Below, piece after piece: positions 16,441-26,287 of a stretch of DNA of 64,000 bases; positions within the stretch are counted from its first letter, which is position 1; every line of letters starts with the position of its first letter. Made by a program: the position numbers and the translations under genes. The notes beneath the pieces are model-generated. The model had not been told where the DNA came from, made no database searches, and saw only the letters and a program-made list of their open reading frames with translations. The stretch covers positions 6,216,501-6,280,500 of the forward strand of contig NZ_LT670849.1 in assembly GCF_900142985.1 (NCBI RefSeq), written 5' to 3'. The DNA comes from Bradyrhizobium erythrophlei (GTDB taxonomy: Bacteria; Pseudomonadota; Alphaproteobacteria; Rhizobiales; Xanthobacteraceae).

Positions 16441-17148
16441 ATGGGTCAGAAAATCAATCCGATCGGGCTGCGTCTCGGCATCAACCGGACTTGGGATTCC
16501 CGCTGGTTTGCCGGCAAGAACGAGTACGGCAAGCTGCTGCACGAGGACGTCAAGATCCGCGAGATCCTGCACAAGGAGCTCAAGCAGGCGGCTGTCGCCA
16601 AGATCGTGATCGAGCGCCCGCACAAGAAGTGCCGCGTCACCATTCACTCGGCGCGTCCGGGCGTGGTGATCGGCAAGAAGGGCGCCGACATCGACAAGCT
16701 GCGCAAGAAAGTCGCCGACATCACGGATTCCGACGTCGTCATCAACATCGTCGAAATCCGCAAGCCCGAACTCGATGCGACCCTGGTCGCCGAATCGATC
16801 GCCCAGCAGCTCGAGCGCCGCGTCGCGTTCCGCCGCGCCATGAAGCGCGCCGTGCAGTCGGCGATGCGTCTGGGCGCCGAAGGCATCCGCATCAACTGCT
16901 CGGGTCGTCTGGGCGGCGCCGAAATCGCGCGCATGGAGTGGTACCGCGAAGGCCGCGTGCCGTTGCATACGCTTCGCGCCGACATCGATTATGGCGTAGC
17001 GACCGCGTTCACGACCTTCGGCACCTGCGGCGTCAAGGTCTGGATCTTCAAGGGCGAGATTCTCGAGCACGATCCGATGGCCCAGGACAAGAAGATGGCC
17101 GAAGGCGAGAGCGGACGTCCGCCCCGTCGCGATAACGCTGCGGCCTAA
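16441..17148 (+). CDS. rpsC: 30S ribosomal protein S3
   Basis: 235 residues. Part of the mRNA entry channel. [20 protein letters not shown] starts the protein; the type II KH motif [20 protein letters not shown] lies at about 70-90; the C-terminal domain has [27 protein letters not shown]. The acidic-then-basic tail after residue 210 is variable in the family. Confidence 0.97.
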   Translation: MGQKINPIGLRLGINRTWDSRWFAGKNEYGKLLHEDVKIREILHKELKQAAVAKIVIERPHKKCRVTIHSARPGVVIGKKGADIDKLRKKVADITDSDVVINIVEIRKPELDATLVAESIAQQLERRVAFRRAMKRAVQSAMRLGAEGIRINCSGRLGGAEIARMEWYREGRVPLHTLRADIDYGVATAFTTFGTCGVKVWIFKGEILEHDPMAQDKKMAEGESGRPPRRDNAAA

Positions 17149-17179
17149 GAAGTTACGGAAGGTTTGAGGGCTTAACGCC

Positions 17180-17593
17180 ATGATGCAACCAAAGAAAACG
17201 AAGTTCCGGAAAGCGCATAAGGGCCGCATCCACGGCACCGCGACTTCGGGCGCGACGTTGTCGTTCGGCCAGTACGGCCTGAAGGCGATGGCGCCCGAGC
17301 GCGTCACGGCGCGTCAGATCGAGGCCGCCCGCCGCGCGCTAACCCGTCACATGAAGCGCGCCGGCCGGGTCTGGATCCGCGTATTCCCGGACGTTCCGGT
17401 GTCGAAGAAGCCGGCCGAAGTGCGCATGGGCTCCGGCAAGGGTACGCCTGAATTGTGGGTCGCTCGCGTCAAGCCCGGCCGCGTGCTGTTCGAAATCGAT
17501 GGCGTGACGGTGCAGACCGCCAAGGAAGCGCTCTCGCTCGCCGCCGCCAAACTGCCGATCAAGACGCGCTTCGTCGCGCGCATTGCGGAATAG
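17180..17593 (+). CDS. rplP: 50S ribosomal protein L16
   Basis: 137 residues. Binds near the A-site tRNA elbow and is needed late in 50S assembly. Conserved: [32 protein letters not shown] and [20 protein letters not shown]. Two adjacent ATG codons (17180 and 17183) give either MMQP or MQP; a GAGGG ribosome binding site about 10 bp upstream fits both. Confidence 0.97.
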   Translation: MMQPKKTKFRKAHKGRIHGTATSGATLSFGQYGLKAMAPERVTARQIEAARRALTRHMKRAGRVWIRVFPDVPVSKKPAEVRMGSGKGTPELWVARVKPGRVLFEIDGVTVQTAKEALSLAAAKLPIKTRFVARIAE

Positions 17594-17604
17594 GGAACAG
17601 CGCC

Positions 17605-17811
17605 ATGGCTGAGATGAAGACTGCCGATATCCGCGCGATGAGCCCCGACCAGATGGACGACGCCGTCCTCAATCTGAAAAAGGAGCGCTTCAACCTGCGC
17701 TTCCAGCGCGCCACGGGGCAGCTGGAAAACACCTCGCGGATGCGTGAAGCGCGCCGCGATATCGCCCGTATCAAGACGGTCGCCGCGCAAGCGCGCGCCA
17801 AGAAGAAGTAA
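17605..17811 (+). CDS. rpmC: 50S ribosomal protein L29
   Basis: 68 residues, two-helix protein beside the tunnel exit. Recognised by [18 protein letters not shown] and [23 protein letters not shown] (family-typical). The frame is open far upstream inside rplP; the ATG at 17605 after AGGGAACAGCGCC is the real start. 11 bp to rpsQ. Confidence 0.95.
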   Translation: MAEMKTADIRAMSPDQMDDAVLNLKKERFNLRFQRATGQLENTSRMREARRDIARIKTVAAQARAKKK

Positions 17812-17822
17812 GGGATAGGCCA

Positions 17823-18071
17823 ATGCCGAAACGTCAACTGCAAGGCGTGGTCGTCAGCGACAAACAAGCCAAGACGGTTGTGGTGCGCGTCGATCGCCGC
17901 TTCACCCATCCGATCTACAAGAAGACGATCCGCCGCTCCAAGAACTACCACGCGCACGACGAGGGCAATGAGTTCAAGCCGGGCGATACCGTGTGGATCG
18001 AAGAGAGCAAGCCGATCTCGAAATTGAAGCGCTGGACCGTGGTCCGGGGCGAACATCAGAAAACGGCCTGA
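17823..18071 (+). CDS. rpsQ: 30S ribosomal protein S17
   Basis: 82 residues. Primary 16S rRNA binder with an OB fold. Motifs: [21 protein letters not shown], and [15 protein letters not shown], then [18 protein letters not shown]. Ends the classical S10 operon; a 90-bp gap precedes rplN, the first larger gap within the S10-spc run, with no terminator seen. Confidence 0.96.
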   Translation: MPKRQLQGVVVSDKQAKTVVVRVDRRFTHPIYKKTIRRSKNYHAHDEGNEFKPGDTVWIEESKPISKLKRWTVVRGEHQKTA

Positions 18072-18161
18072 GATGTTGAAGCCTGGCCCAGCCGGGCAAC
18101 GACTTGTCAGGAAAATTTTAAGCGCGACTTTGCGCAAGCAGAAAGAGGACGAGGTGCATCA

Positions 18162-18530
18162 ATGATTCAGATGCAGACCAACCTCGACGTGGCCGACAAT
18201 TCAGGCGCACGCCGTGTCATGTGTATCAAGGTGCTCGGAGGTTCCAAGCGCCGTTACGCCACCGTGGGCGACATCATTGTCGTATCGATCAAGGAAGCGA
18301 TTCCGCGCGGCAAGGTGAAGAAGGGCGACGTGATGAAGGCCGTGGTGGTGCGGGTCCGCAAGGACATCCGCCGTCCCGACGGCTCGGTCATCCGCTTCGA
18401 CCGCAACGCCGCCGTCCTGATCAACAACCAGGCCGAGCCGGTCGGCACCCGTATCTTCGGGCCCGTGCCGCGCGAGCTGCGCGCCAAGAATCACATGAAG
18501 ATCATTTCGCTCGCGCCGGAGGTGCTGTGA
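18162..18530 (+). CDS. rplN: 50S ribosomal protein L14
   Basis: 122 residues, full length. Lies at the subunit interface. [21 protein letters not shown] and [21 protein letters not shown] are diagnostic. First gene of the spc block; an AGAGGACGAGG ribosome binding region precedes the ATG. The stop overlaps the rplX start by one base. Confidence 0.97.
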   Translation: MIQMQTNLDVADNSGARRVMCIKVLGGSKRRYATVGDIIVVSIKEAIPRGKVKKGDVMKAVVVRVRKDIRRPDGSVIRFDRNAAVLINNQAEPVGTRIFGPVPRELRAKNHMKIISLAPEVL

Positions 18531-18844
18531 TGGCTGCCAAGATCCGGAAAGGCGACAAGGTCGTCGTGCTGGTCGGCCGCGACAAGGGCCGCACCGGCGA
18601 GGTGTTCGAGGTGCGTCCCGACGAGAACAAGGCGCTGGTGCGCGGCGTCAACCTCGTCAAGCGCCACCAGAAGCAGACCCAGAACCAGGAAGGCGGCATC
18701 ATCTCGAAAGAGGCGCCGATCAACCTGTCCAACATCGCGATCGTCGGCAAGGACGGCAAGCCGACCCGCATAGGTTTCAAGATTCAGGCGGATGGCACCA
18801 AGGTACGCATCGCCAAGCGCTCGGGAGCAGAGATCGATGGCTGA
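18530..18844 (+). CDS. rplX: 50S ribosomal protein L24
   Basis: 104 residues. Assembly-initiating 50S protein with a KOW motif ([22 protein letters not shown]). The TGATG junction fixes the start at 18530. Its last eight bases overlap the beginning of rplE. Confidence 0.96.
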   Translation: MAAKIRKGDKVVVLVGRDKGRTGEVFEVRPDENKALVRGVNLVKRHQKQTQNQEGGIISKEAPINLSNIAIVGKDGKPTRIGFKIQADGTKVRIAKRSGAEIDG

Positions 18845-19394
18845 GACCGCATACACTCCGCGCCTGCGCGCGGACTATGACAAGCGCATCCGCGGCGCGA
18901 TGACCGAGCAGTTCGGCTACGCCAACTCGATGCAGGTGCCGCGTCTGGACAAGGTCGTGCTCAACATGGGCGTGGGCGAAGCCGTCAACGACCGCAAGAA
19001 GGCGGAACTTGCCGCCGCCGACCTGTCGTTGATCGCCGGCCAGAAGGCGGTTGTGACCTATTCGCGCATCGCGATTTCGACCTTCAAGCTGCGTGAAAAC
19101 CAGCCGATCGGCTGCAAGGTCACGCTGCGCAAGGCCAAGATGTACGAATTCGTCGATCGTCTGGTGACCGTGGCGCTGCCCCGCGTGCGCGACTTCCGTG
19201 GTCTCAACCCGAAGAGCTTCGACGGCCGCGGCAACTATTCGCTCGGCATCAAGGAACACATCATTTTCCCCGAAATCGACTTCGACAAGTCGGGTGAATC
19301 GTGGGGCATGGACATCACGGTGTGCACCACCGCGAGCAACGATGAAGAAGCTAGGGCATTGTTGACCGCATTCAATTTCCCGTTCCGGCAGTGA
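18837..19394 (+). CDS. rplE: 50S ribosomal protein L5
   Basis: 185 residues. Binds 5S rRNA and contacts the P-site tRNA and the small subunit (bridge B1b). Family motifs: [36 protein letters not shown] and [19 protein letters not shown]. The start [10 protein letters not shown] overlaps rplX by eight bases; the longer frame upstream is inside rplX. Confidence 0.97.
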   Translation: MAETAYTPRLRADYDKRIRGAMTEQFGYANSMQVPRLDKVVLNMGVGEAVNDRKKAELAAADLSLIAGQKAVVTYSRIAISTFKLRENQPIGCKVTLRKAKMYEFVDRLVTVALPRVRDFRGLNPKSFDGRGNYSLGIKEHIIFPEIDFDKSGESWGMDITVCTTASNDEEARALLTAFNFPFRQ

Positions 19395-19439
19395 GACGCT
19401 GAAACAGCCTCTCAAACGCGGAACCAGAAGGAGCCAGGC

Positions 19440-19745
19440 ATGGCAAAGAAGAGTTCAATCGAGAAGAACAACCGGCGCAAGCGGATGTCGAAGAACGCCG
19501 CTCCGCGGCGCGCGAAGCTGAAGGCCATCATCGCCGACAAGACCAAGCCGATGGAAGAGCGGTTCGCGGCGACGTTGAAGCTCGCCGAGATGCCGCGCAA
19601 TTCGTCGCCGACCCGGATTCGCAACCGTTGCGAACTGACCGGCCGTCCGCGCTCGAACTATCGCAAGAACAAGCTATCCCGCATCGCGCTGCGTGAACTC
19701 GGCTCCAAGGGCCTGGTTCCCGGGCTCGTGAAGTCGAGCTGGTAA
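19440..19745 (+). CDS. rpsN: 30S ribosomal protein S14
   Basis: 101 residues, the long zinc-independent form: the region where the short form has two CxxC pairs has only the single Cys of [10 protein letters not shown]. Located in the 30S head. An AGGAGCCAGGC ribosome binding site precedes the ATG. Confidence 0.96.
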   Translation: MAKKSSIEKNNRRKRMSKNAAPRRAKLKAIIADKTKPMEERFAATLKLAEMPRNSSPTRIRNRCELTGRPRSNYRKNKLSRIALRELGSKGLVPGLVKSSW

Positions 19746-19758
19746 GGAGGGTCGGTCC

Positions 19759-20157
19759 ATGTCAACGCACGATCCGATCAGCGATCTCATCACCCGCATC
19801 CGCAACGCGCAGATGCGTTCGAAGTCCAAGGTCTCGAGCCCCGGCTCGAAGATGCGCGCCAACGTGCTCGAGGTGCTGAAGACGGAAGGCTACATCCGTG
19901 GCTACGCCAGCGTCGAGCATTCCTCTGGACGCAACGAGCTCGAGATCGAGCTGAAGTATTTCGACGGCGAGCCCGTGATCCGCGAGATCGAGCGGGTGTC
20001 CAAGCCCGGGCGTCGCGTTTACGCCTCGGTGAAGAACCTGCCGCGCGTCAACAACGGGCTCGGCATTTCGGTGTTGTCGACGCCGAAGGGAATCATGGCT
20101 GACCACGAAGCGCGCGAGGCGAACGTGGGCGGCGAGATTCTCTTTACGGTGTTCTAA
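19759..20157 (+). CDS. rpsH: 30S ribosomal protein S8
   Basis: 132 residues. Central-domain 16S rRNA binder and, in E. coli, translational repressor of the spc operon through the rplE region; an equivalent site was not identified here. [18 protein letters not shown] and the C-terminal [21 protein letters not shown] are typical. A TAAGGAGGG ribosome binding site overlaps the rpsN stop. Confidence 0.97.
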   Translation: MSTHDPISDLITRIRNAQMRSKSKVSSPGSKMRANVLEVLKTEGYIRGYASVEHSSGRNELEIELKYFDGEPVIREIERVSKPGRRVYASVKNLPRVNNGLGISVLSTPKGIMADHEAREANVGGEILFTVF

Positions 20158-20167
20158 GGAGAAAACG

Positions 20168-20701
20168 ATGTCACGTATCGGCAAAAGGCCTGTGACGATC
20201 CCCTCGGGCGTTACCGCAACCGTCCAGGGGCAGACCGTGAAGATGAAGGGGCCGAAAGGCGAGCTCTCCTTCATCGTGCACGACGATGTCGAGGTAAAGT
20301 TCGAGAACGGCCAGGTGAAAGTGGCGCCGCGCCACGAGACCAACCGCGCCATCGCGCTGTATGGCACGGCGCGTGCGCAGGTCGCCAATCTCGTGCTCGG
20401 CGTCACCAAGGGTTTTGAGAAGAAGCTCGAGATCAACGGCGTCGGCTATCGCGCCGCGTTGCAGGGCAAGAACCTGCAGCTCGCGCTTGGTTACAGCCAC
20501 GACGTGGTCTATCCGATCCCGCAAGGCATCACGATCGCCGTGCCCAAGCCGACCGAGATCACGATTACCGGCAATGACAGCCAGCGCGTCGGCCAGGTCG
20601 CAGCCGAAATCCGCAGCTATCGTCCGCCGGAGCCCTACAAGGGCAAGGGCGTGAAGTACGCCGACGAATTCATCTTCCGCAAGGAAGGCAAGAAGAAGTA
20701 A
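20168..20701 (+). CDS. rplF: 50S ribosomal protein L6
   Basis: 177 residues, full length, two similar domains near the factor-binding site. [28 protein letters not shown], and the C-terminal rRNA-binding segment ending [21 protein letters not shown] are conserved. 10 bp after rpsH. Confidence 0.97.
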   Translation: MSRIGKRPVTIPSGVTATVQGQTVKMKGPKGELSFIVHDDVEVKFENGQVKVAPRHETNRAIALYGTARAQVANLVLGVTKGFEKKLEINGVGYRAALQGKNLQLALGYSHDVVYPIPQGITIAVPKPTEITITGNDSQRVGQVAAEIRSYRPPEPYKGKGVKYADEFIFRKEGKKK

Positions 20702-20712
20702 CGGAGCCGGTC

Positions 20713-21075
20713 ATGTCGAGAATGAAAGCTACGAATGCCCGGCGCAAGCAGCGCGTGAGGATGGCGTTGCGCCGCTCCGGAGGCGGTCGTCCGCGTCTGT
20801 CGGTGTTCCGCTCGTCGAAGCACATCTATGCCCAGGTCATCGACGACCAGAAGGGCGAGACGCTGGCTTCGGCCTCGTCGCTGGAAAAGGCGATGCGCGA
20901 CAGCGGCAAGACCGGCGCGAACATTGATGCGGCGAAGGCCGTAGGCAAGCTGCTCGCCGAGCGCGCCGTGAAGAACGGCGTCAAGGAGGTCGTGTTCGAC
21001 CGCAGCGGCTATCTCTATCACGGCCGCGTCAAGGCGCTCGCGGATGCTGCGCGCGAAAGCGGATTGAGCTTCTAA
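20713..21075 (+). CDS. rplR: 50S ribosomal protein L18
   Basis: 120 residues. Attaches 5S rRNA to the 50S central protuberance. Typical parts: [40 protein letters not shown] and a C-terminal [20 protein letters not shown]. Begins 11 bp after rplF. Confidence 0.96.
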   Translation: MSRMKATNARRKQRVRMALRRSGGGRPRLSVFRSSKHIYAQVIDDQKGETLASASSLEKAMRDSGKTGANIDAAKAVGKLLAERAVKNGVKEVVFDRSGYLYHGRVKALADAARESGLSF

Positions 21076-21125
21076 GGTTTACACGAGGACAGGGGCGCTA
21101 GGCCTCTCAAGGATTGGAAAACACC

Positions 21126-21698
21126 ATGGCAGGTGAACGCGAACGCGGCGGACGCGACCGGAAAGATCGCGAGGAGCGTGACAGCGAGTTCGTCGACAAG
21201 CTCGTCCACATCAACCGTGTGGCGAAGGTGGTCAAGGGCGGCAAGCGCTTCGGCTTTGCGGCGCTGGTCGTCATCGGCGACCAGAAGGGCCGGGCCGGGT
21301 TCGGCCACGGCAAGGCCCGCGAAGTGCCGGAGGCGATCCGGAAAGCAACCGACGCCGCCAAGCGCAACCTGACGCGCGTGGCGCTGCGCGAAGGCCGCAC
21401 GCTGCATCACGACATTGCCGGCCGCCACGGCGCGGGCCGTGTCTACCTGCGCGCCGCGCCGGCCGGTACCGGCATCATCGCCGGCGGCCCGATGCGCGCC
21501 GTGTTCGAGACGCTCGGCGTCCAGGACGTGGTGGCGAAGTCGATCGGCTCGTCGAACCCCTACAACATGGTTCGCGCGACCTTCGATGCGCTGAAGCACC
21601 AGGATTCGCCGCGCTCGGTTGCGGCTCGCCGCAATATCAAGGTCTCGACCTTGCAGTCGCGCCGGGTCGGCGGCGACGCCGAAGCGGCTGCTGATTAA
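21126..21698 (+). CDS. rpsE: 30S ribosomal protein S5
   Basis: 190 residues. Fidelity and mRNA-helicase function of the 30S subunit. Double-stranded RNA-binding-like N-terminal fold with [21 protein letters not shown] and the [14 protein letters not shown] loop. The frame opens with a TTG at 21114, but the ATG at 21126, preceded by AAGGATTGG, fits the family ([14 protein letters not shown]). The charged N-terminal extension is common in alphaproteobacteria. Confidence 0.96.
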   Translation: MAGERERGGRDRKDREERDSEFVDKLVHINRVAKVVKGGKRFGFAALVVIGDQKGRAGFGHGKAREVPEAIRKATDAAKRNLTRVALREGRTLHHDIAGRHGAGRVYLRAAPAGTGIIAGGPMRAVFETLGVQDVVAKSIGSSNPYNMVRATFDALKHQDSPRSVAARRNIKVSTLQSRRVGGDAEAAAD

Positions 21699-21737
21699 AC
21701 AATCCGCGCTTATCGGCGCGCTACGGAGTTTTAGACG

Positions 21738-21932
21738 ATGGCCAAGGCCGCAAAGACGATCAAGGTCGAGCAGACCGGCAGCCCGATCCGCCGCCACCAT
21801 TCGCAGCGTGCGACGCTGGTCGGGCTGAATCTCAACAAGATCGGCCGCGTGACCGAACTTCAGGACACCCCTGAAGTTCGCGGCATGATCGCCAAGGTTC
21901 AGCATCTCGTTCGCGTCGTCGGCGAGAAGTAA
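21738..21932 (+). CDS. rpmD: 50S ribosomal protein L30
   Basis: 64 residues. Small 50S protein: [18 protein letters not shown], then [19 protein letters not shown] and [14 protein letters not shown], the usual L30 pattern. It lies between rpsE (39 bp) and rplO (18 bp). Confidence 0.95.
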   Translation: MAKAAKTIKVEQTGSPIRRHHSQRATLVGLNLNKIGRVTELQDTPEVRGMIAKVQHLVRVVGEK

Positions 21933-21950
21933 GAGATAAGGAATCACACC

Positions 21951-22439
21951 ATGAAGCTCAGCGATATCGCCGACAACGCCGGCTCCCGCAAAAAGCGGAT
22001 GCGCGTCGGCCGTGGCATCGGCTCGGGCAAGGGCAAGACTTCGGGCCGCGGCGGCAAGGGCCAGACCGCGCGTTCGGGCGTGCGCATCAAGGGCTTCGAG
22101 GGCGGCCAGATGCCGCTGCATCGCCGCCTGCCGAAGCGTGGCTTCAACAACATCTTCCGTCTCGAATTCGTCGAGATCAATCTCGATCGGCTTCAGGAGG
22201 CGATCGACGCCAAGCTGCTCGACGCCAAGGACACGGTTACGGCTGAATCGCTGGTGAAGGCCGGCGTGCTGCGGCGTTCCCGGGACGGCGTGCGGCTGCT
22301 CGGCCGCGGCGAACTCAAGGCCAAGCTCAATATCGAAGTCCACGGCGCGTCCAAGTCGGCGATCGCTGCGGTCGAGAAGGCCGGCGGTTCGGTGAAGATC
22401 CTGGCGCCGGTGGTCAACGACGAAGGCGAGGCGGCGTAA
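21951..22439 (+). CDS. rplO: 50S ribosomal protein L15
   Basis: 162 residues. Late 50S assembly protein. It starts [20 protein letters not shown] and carries the glycine-rich [20 protein letters not shown] and [18 protein letters not shown] motifs. The conserved C-terminal KAGGSVKIL is present. secY follows after 142 bp. Confidence 0.97.
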   Translation: MKLSDIADNAGSRKKRMRVGRGIGSGKGKTSGRGGKGQTARSGVRIKGFEGGQMPLHRRLPKRGFNNIFRLEFVEINLDRLQEAIDAKLLDAKDTVTAESLVKAGVLRRSRDGVRLLGRGELKAKLNIEVHGASKSAIAAVEKAGGSVKILAPVVNDEGEAA

Positions 22440-22522
22440 CATCTGCGTCATCGCTCGCGCCGGCGTCGCCAAATCGCCGGGCTGGCAATGGACTTATCGC
22501 CGCGGAACACCAAATAATGCTG

Positions 22523-22550
22523 CGCGTCCGGCCTGATCGGGGCGGACGCG
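22523..22550 (+). promoter_or_regulatory. Hairpin in the rplO-secY gap
   Basis: A perfect 8-bp GC-rich inverted repeat (22523-22530 with 22543-22550), 12-base loop, 31 bp before the secY ATG. No T tract; possibly an mRNA-stabilising or attenuating structure. Confidence 0.3.
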
Positions 22551-22581
22551 GGGCTAAAGGCGGCGGGAGAAAGCCTTAAAG

Positions 22582-23913
22582 ATGGTTTCAGCAGCAGAAC
22601 AACTGGCGTCCAACATCAACTTCGGCGCCTTCGCCAAGGCCGATGAGCTGAAGAAGCGAATCTGGTTCACGCTCGGCGCGCTGCTGGTCTACCGCCTCGG
22701 CACCTACATTCCGCTGCCCGGCATCGATCCCAACATCTGGGATCAGGTGTTCAAGTCGCAGGCGGGCGGCATTCTCGGCATGTTCAACATGTTCGCCGGC
22801 GGTGGCATCCACCGCATGGCGATCTTTGCACTGAACATCATGCCGTATATTTCGGCCTCGATCATTATCCAGCTCCTGACCACGGTCTCGCCGCAGCTCG
22901 AGGCGCTGAAGAAGGAAGGCGAGGCGGGCCGCAAGACGCTGAACCAGTACACGCGCTATCTCACCGTGATTCTGGCCGCGTTCCAGTCTTACGGCATCGC
23001 GGTCGGCCTTGAAGGCGCCGGCAATGTCGTCACCGACCCCGGCATGTTCTTCCGCCTCTCGACCGCGATTACGCTGACCGGCGGCACCATGTTCCTGATG
23101 TGGCTCGGCGAGCAGATCACCTCGCGCGGCATCGGCAACGGCATCTCGCTCGTGATTTTGTCCGGCATCGTCGCGGAGCTTCCGTCGGCACTCGCCAACA
23201 TGCTGGAACTCGGCCGTCAGGGCGCGCTGTCCACCGGTCTCATTCTGGTCGTGATCATCATGGCGGTCGCCGTGATCGCCTTCATCGTATTCATGGAGCG
23301 CGCGCAGCGGCGGCTCCTGATCCAGTATCCGAAGCGCCAGGTCGGCAACAAGATGTTCGAAGGCCAGTCCTCGCATCTGCCGCTGAAGCTGAATACGTCG
23401 GGCGTCATTCCGCCGATCTTTGCCTCCTCGCTGTTGCTGCTGCCGACCACGGTCGCCAATTTCAACGCCGGTCATGGACCCGAGTGGCTGCAATGGATCA
23501 CGACCCAGCTCGGCCACGGCCGTCCGCTGTTTTTGATTCTTTATCTCGCGCTGATCGTGTTCTTCGCGTTCTTCTACACGGCGATCGTGTTCAACCCGAC
23601 CGAGACCGCCGACAACCTCAAGAAGCACGGCGGGTTCATTCCGGGCATCCGTCCGGGCGAGCGCACCGCCGAATATATCGATTACGTGCTGTCGCGCATC
23701 ACGGTGCTGGGTGCGGTCTACCTCGCGATCGTCTGTCTGATTCCGGAGATCCTGATTTCCTACGCCTCGGTGCCGTTCTACTTCGGCGGAACGTCGCTTC
23801 TGATCGTAGTCAGCGTGACCATGGATACGGTGGCGCAAATCCAGGGATATCTGCTGGCCCATCAATATGAAGGGCTTATCCGAAAGTCGAAACTGCGCGG
23901 TCGCCGGCGCTAA
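22582..23913 (+). CDS. secY: Preprotein translocase subunit SecY
   Basis: 443 residues, ten predicted membrane helices. Channel subunit of the SecYEG translocon in the inner membrane. Signature segments: RLGTYIPLPGIDP (before TM2), GGGIHRMAIFALNIMPYISASIIIQL split over TM2-TM3, the cytoplasmic RRLLIQYPKRQVG loop, GFIPGIRPGERTAEYI and the C-terminal RGRRR tail. Positioned, as usual, after rplO and before adk. Confidence 0.98.
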   Translation: MVSAAEQLASNINFGAFAKADELKKRIWFTLGALLVYRLGTYIPLPGIDPNIWDQVFKSQAGGILGMFNMFAGGGIHRMAIFALNIMPYISASIIIQLLTTVSPQLEALKKEGEAGRKTLNQYTRYLTVILAAFQSYGIAVGLEGAGNVVTDPGMFFRLSTAITLTGGTMFLMWLGEQITSRGIGNGISLVILSGIVAELPSALANMLELGRQGALSTGLILVVIIMAVAVIAFIVFMERAQRRLLIQYPKRQVGNKMFEGQSSHLPLKLNTSGVIPPIFASSLLLLPTTVANFNAGHGPEWLQWITTQLGHGRPLFLILYLALIVFFAFFYTAIVFNPTETADNLKKHGGFIPGIRPGERTAEYIDYVLSRITVLGAVYLAIVCLIPEILISYASVPFYFGGTSLLIVVSVTMDTVAQIQGYLLAHQYEGLIRKSKLRGRRR

Positions 23914-24163
23914 GCGCTTTTTTGCGCTGCGTTGCGACGGACGCAGACCTTGCGTGATTGATTTTGAATCGCGGCTGTGCCGTGATGCACGCCGGAAAGC
24001 ACGATCCGTCGTCGTAGGTTTGCGTTTCCACAAGCCGGGTGCCGGATTCTCCTGCAACAGATGCTAAAGACGTTTGGGCAGAATCAGGCTCGAACAAGGA
24101 CGAGGTGCGGCGCGCGGTTCACTTTCAGGAATCCGCCGGGCTTCAAGGGGGGCGAAACAAACG

Positions 24164-25027
24164 ATGAGAATAATTCTTCTTGGGCCGCCGGGCTCCGGCA
24201 AGGGAACGCAAGCCCAGCGGTTGATCCACCGCTATGGCATCCTTCAGCTTTCCACGGGCGAGATGCTGCGTGCCGCCGTTGCCGCCCAGACGCCGGTGGG
24301 GCTGAAGGCCAAGGACATCATGGCGGGCGGCGGGCTCGTGCCGGACGAGATCGTCATCGGCATCATTTCCGACCGGCTGGATCAGCCGGACGCCGCCAGG
24401 GGGTTTATCCTCGATGGCTTCCCGCGCACCGTGCCGCAAGCCGAGGCGCTGGACGATCTGCTCCGGAAAAAGCGGCTCAAGCTCGACGCTGTGATCGAAT
24501 TGCGAGTCAATGAGAGCGCGCTGCTGCAACGGGTCGAGACCCGGGTGGCCGAAATGAGGGCGCGCGGCGAAGAGGTACGGGTCGACGATACGGCGGAAGT
24601 TCTGGTCAAGCGGCTGGCAAGCTACCGGGCGTTGACCGAGCCCCTGATTCACTACTATTCCGAGCGCCGCAAGTTGCTGACCGTTGATGGCATGATGACC
24701 ATCGAGCACGTCACCCACGAAATCGACCGCATTCTGCACGCCATCGGCGCGGTGGAACCCAAAAATGACCGTCAGGTTTCCAAAAAGCCGGCCAGGCCGG
24801 CGGCGAAGCGAACGTCAAAATCGGCCAAAAAGCCCTCGGGCGGAGCCAGGAAGGCCGTCAAAGCGGGTCCCAAGGCTGCCAGGAAGGCCCCCAAGAAGGC
24901 CGGTGCCAAAAAAGCGGTCAAAAAACCTGCCGCCAGGGCGGTCTCGGGGGCCCGGAAACGGGCTGTCATGGGCGCGCGCAAGGCTGCCAGAAAGGTTGCG
25001 AAAAAGGCTGGGAAACGGCGGGCTTAA
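24164..25027 (+). CDS. adk: Adenylate kinase with a histone-H1-like basic C-terminal extension
   Basis: 287 residues. Catalyses ATP + AMP to 2 ADP. The kinase core (1-200) has the P loop [10 protein letters not shown] (7-16), the AMP-site LSTGEMLR (29-36), DGFPRT (84-89) and a short, non-zinc LID, so it is the compact bacterial type of about 190-200 residues. Residues 207-287 form a tail made almost only of Lys, Arg, Ala, Pro, Gly and Ser with no acidic residue and repeats of AKK/KKA/ARK, resembling the C-terminal half of histone H1 or bacterial H1-like proteins. The open frame extends upstream to 24074, but [10 protein letters not shown] at 24164 matches the family. Located between secY and rpsM as in many bacteria. 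Confidence 0.93.
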   Translation: MRIILLGPPGSGKGTQAQRLIHRYGILQLSTGEMLRAAVAAQTPVGLKAKDIMAGGGLVPDEIVIGIISDRLDQPDAARGFILDGFPRTVPQAEALDDLLRKKRLKLDAVIELRVNESALLQRVETRVAEMRARGEEVRVDDTAEVLVKRLASYRALTEPLIHYYSERRKLLTVDGMMTIEHVTHEIDRILHAIGAVEPKNDRQVSKKPARPAAKRTSKSAKKPSGGARKAVKAGPKAARKAPKKAGAKKAVKKPAARAVSGARKRAVMGARKAARKVAKKAGKRRA

Positions 25028-25040
25028 GGCTTGGAGGCGG

Positions 25041-25070
25041 TTGACGAAACCCGCTTCAATCCTTTAATAA
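25041..25070 (+). promoter_or_regulatory. Candidate promoter ahead of rpsM
   Basis: TTGACG at 25041-25046 and TTAATA at 25064-25069 (17-bp spacer; TAATAA with 18 bp also fits). It lies just after adk in the 276-bp gap before rpsM and could drive rpsM-rpsK-rpoA independently of the upstream ribosomal operons. Nothing else was seen in the gap. Confidence 0.45.
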
Positions 25071-25303
25071 GCCCGCATCCAAGTCGGATAGTTCTTAACG
25101 ATGCCAGGCCCCAATGATGGTGGGGGAGGGCGTCGTGTTCGCGTTTGTGAACACCTGCCCGAGACGGAGCATGATCGGCGAAAGCGGCAAACCGGTTTTC
25201 GCGACAAAGATCACGCACCAATGAAGACATGGCGCGATTGCGCTTTCGAAAGAGAAATGGCCGCGTCTTGCTTTGAAGCACAGCGGCGACAGGAGAGAAG
25301 TTC

Positions 25304-25672
25304 GTGGCCCGTATTGCCGGTGTGAATATCCCGACCAACAAGCGCGTGCTGATCGCGCTTCAATACATCCATGGCATCGGCCAGAAGAATGCGGCCGACA
25401 TCATCGAGAAGGTCAAGATTCCCGTTGACCGTCGTGTCAGCCAGTTGACCGACCAGGAAGTGCTGCAAATCCGCGAAGTGATCGACCGCGACTATCTGGT
25501 CGAGGGTGATCTTCGTCGCGAAGTCGGCATGAACATCAAGCGTCTGATGGACCTCGGCTGCTATCGCGGCCTGCGTCATCGCCGCGGACTGCCGGTGCGT
25601 GGTCAGCGCACCCACACCAATGCGCGCACGCGCAAGGGACCGGCCAAGTCGATCGCCGGCAAGAAGAAGTAA
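25304..25672 (+). CDS. rpsM: 30S ribosomal protein S13
   Basis: 122 residues, full length. Head protein that contacts the P-site tRNA and the large subunit. It begins at GTG (read [20 protein letters not shown]) after an AGGAGAGAAG ribosome binding site; the C-terminus has the conserved [20 protein letters not shown] and ends KSIAGKKK. First gene of the alpha block here; no rpmJ precedes it. Confidence 0.97.
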   Translation: MARIAGVNIPTNKRVLIALQYIHGIGQKNAADIIEKVKIPVDRRVSQLTDQEVLQIREVIDRDYLVEGDLRREVGMNIKRLMDLGCYRGLRHRRGLPVRGQRTHTNARTRKGPAKSIAGKKK

Positions 25673-25688
25673 GTTTGCAAATTGGCAG

Positions 25689-25724
25689 GGAGCGGGCTGC
25701 GAATAGTTATTCGCCTTTCGCTCC
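25689..25724. promoter_or_regulatory. Nested hairpin in the rpsM-rpsK gap
   Basis: The inner stem pairs 25699-25705 with 25708-25714 (7 bp, two-base loop as drawn); the outer stem pairs 25689-25694 with 25719-25724. It begins 17 bp after the rpsM stop. No T tract. Role unknown. Confidence 0.3.
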
Positions 25725-25783
25725 TTGAGGTGTAGCCGCTGGCGTTACGGCGGCGTTGATATCGTCAGGAAAGGTCTTAAGTA

Positions 25784-26173
25784 ATGGGCAAGGATGCCAC
25801 CCGCGTACGTCGCCGTGAGCGCAAGAACATCGCCTCCGGCGTGGCGCACGTGAATTCGTCGTTCAACAACACCACCATCACCATCACCGATGCGCAGGGC
25901 AACACCATTGCCTGGTCGTCGGCGGGTACGATGGGTTTCAAGGGTTCGCGCAAGTCGACCCCTTACGCCGCGCAGGTCGCCGCAGAAGACGTCTCCAAGA
26001 AGGCGCAGGAACACGGCATGCGCACGCTGGAAGTTGAAGTTGCCGGCCCCGGTTCGGGCCGTGAATCGGCGCTTCGTGCGCTGCAGGCAGCGGGCTTCAC
26101 CGTGACCTCGATCCGCGACGTCACGACGATCCCGCACAATGGTTGCCGTCCGCGCAAGCGCCGGCGGGTTTGA
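25784..26173 (+). CDS. rpsK: 30S ribosomal protein S11
   Basis: 129 residues. Platform protein near the E site, in contact with the mRNA Shine-Dalgarno duplex. Diagnostic: [43 protein letters not shown] and the C-terminal [13 protein letters not shown]. 111 bp after rpsM. Confidence 0.97.
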   Translation: MGKDATRVRRRERKNIASGVAHVNSSFNNTTITITDAQGNTIAWSSAGTMGFKGSRKSTPYAAQVAAEDVSKKAQEHGMRTLEVEVAGPGSGRESALRALQAAGFTVTSIRDVTTIPHNGCRPRKRRRV

Positions 26174-26184
26174 TGATTTGAAGG

Positions 26185-26213
26185 CGCGGGCGGTTTTCGC
26201 CCGCGATGTTTTT
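26185..26213 (+). terminator. Hairpin with T run between rpsK and rpoA
   Basis: A perfect 8-bp GC-rich stem (26185-26192 with 26198-26205) and a five-T run at 26209-26213. It could act as a partial terminator or attenuator before rpoA. The T run is offset by three bases, so it is probably leaky. Confidence 0.45.
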
Positions 26214-26287
26214 GAGAGTTTGCAAGCCGCGGACTATTCCGCGAGATCTCCAACGCCAGTGACCTCCCCCAGTCAACTGGCCCATGG

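Noticed and set aside
22588..24057. 489-codon minus-strand frame across secY
   Set aside because: Antisense to secY and composed of charge-rich shadow sequence.
25028..25303. Possible rpmJ or infA gene between adk and rpsM
   Set aside because: No frame there matches L36 or IF1; these genes are elsewhere in alphaproteobacteria.
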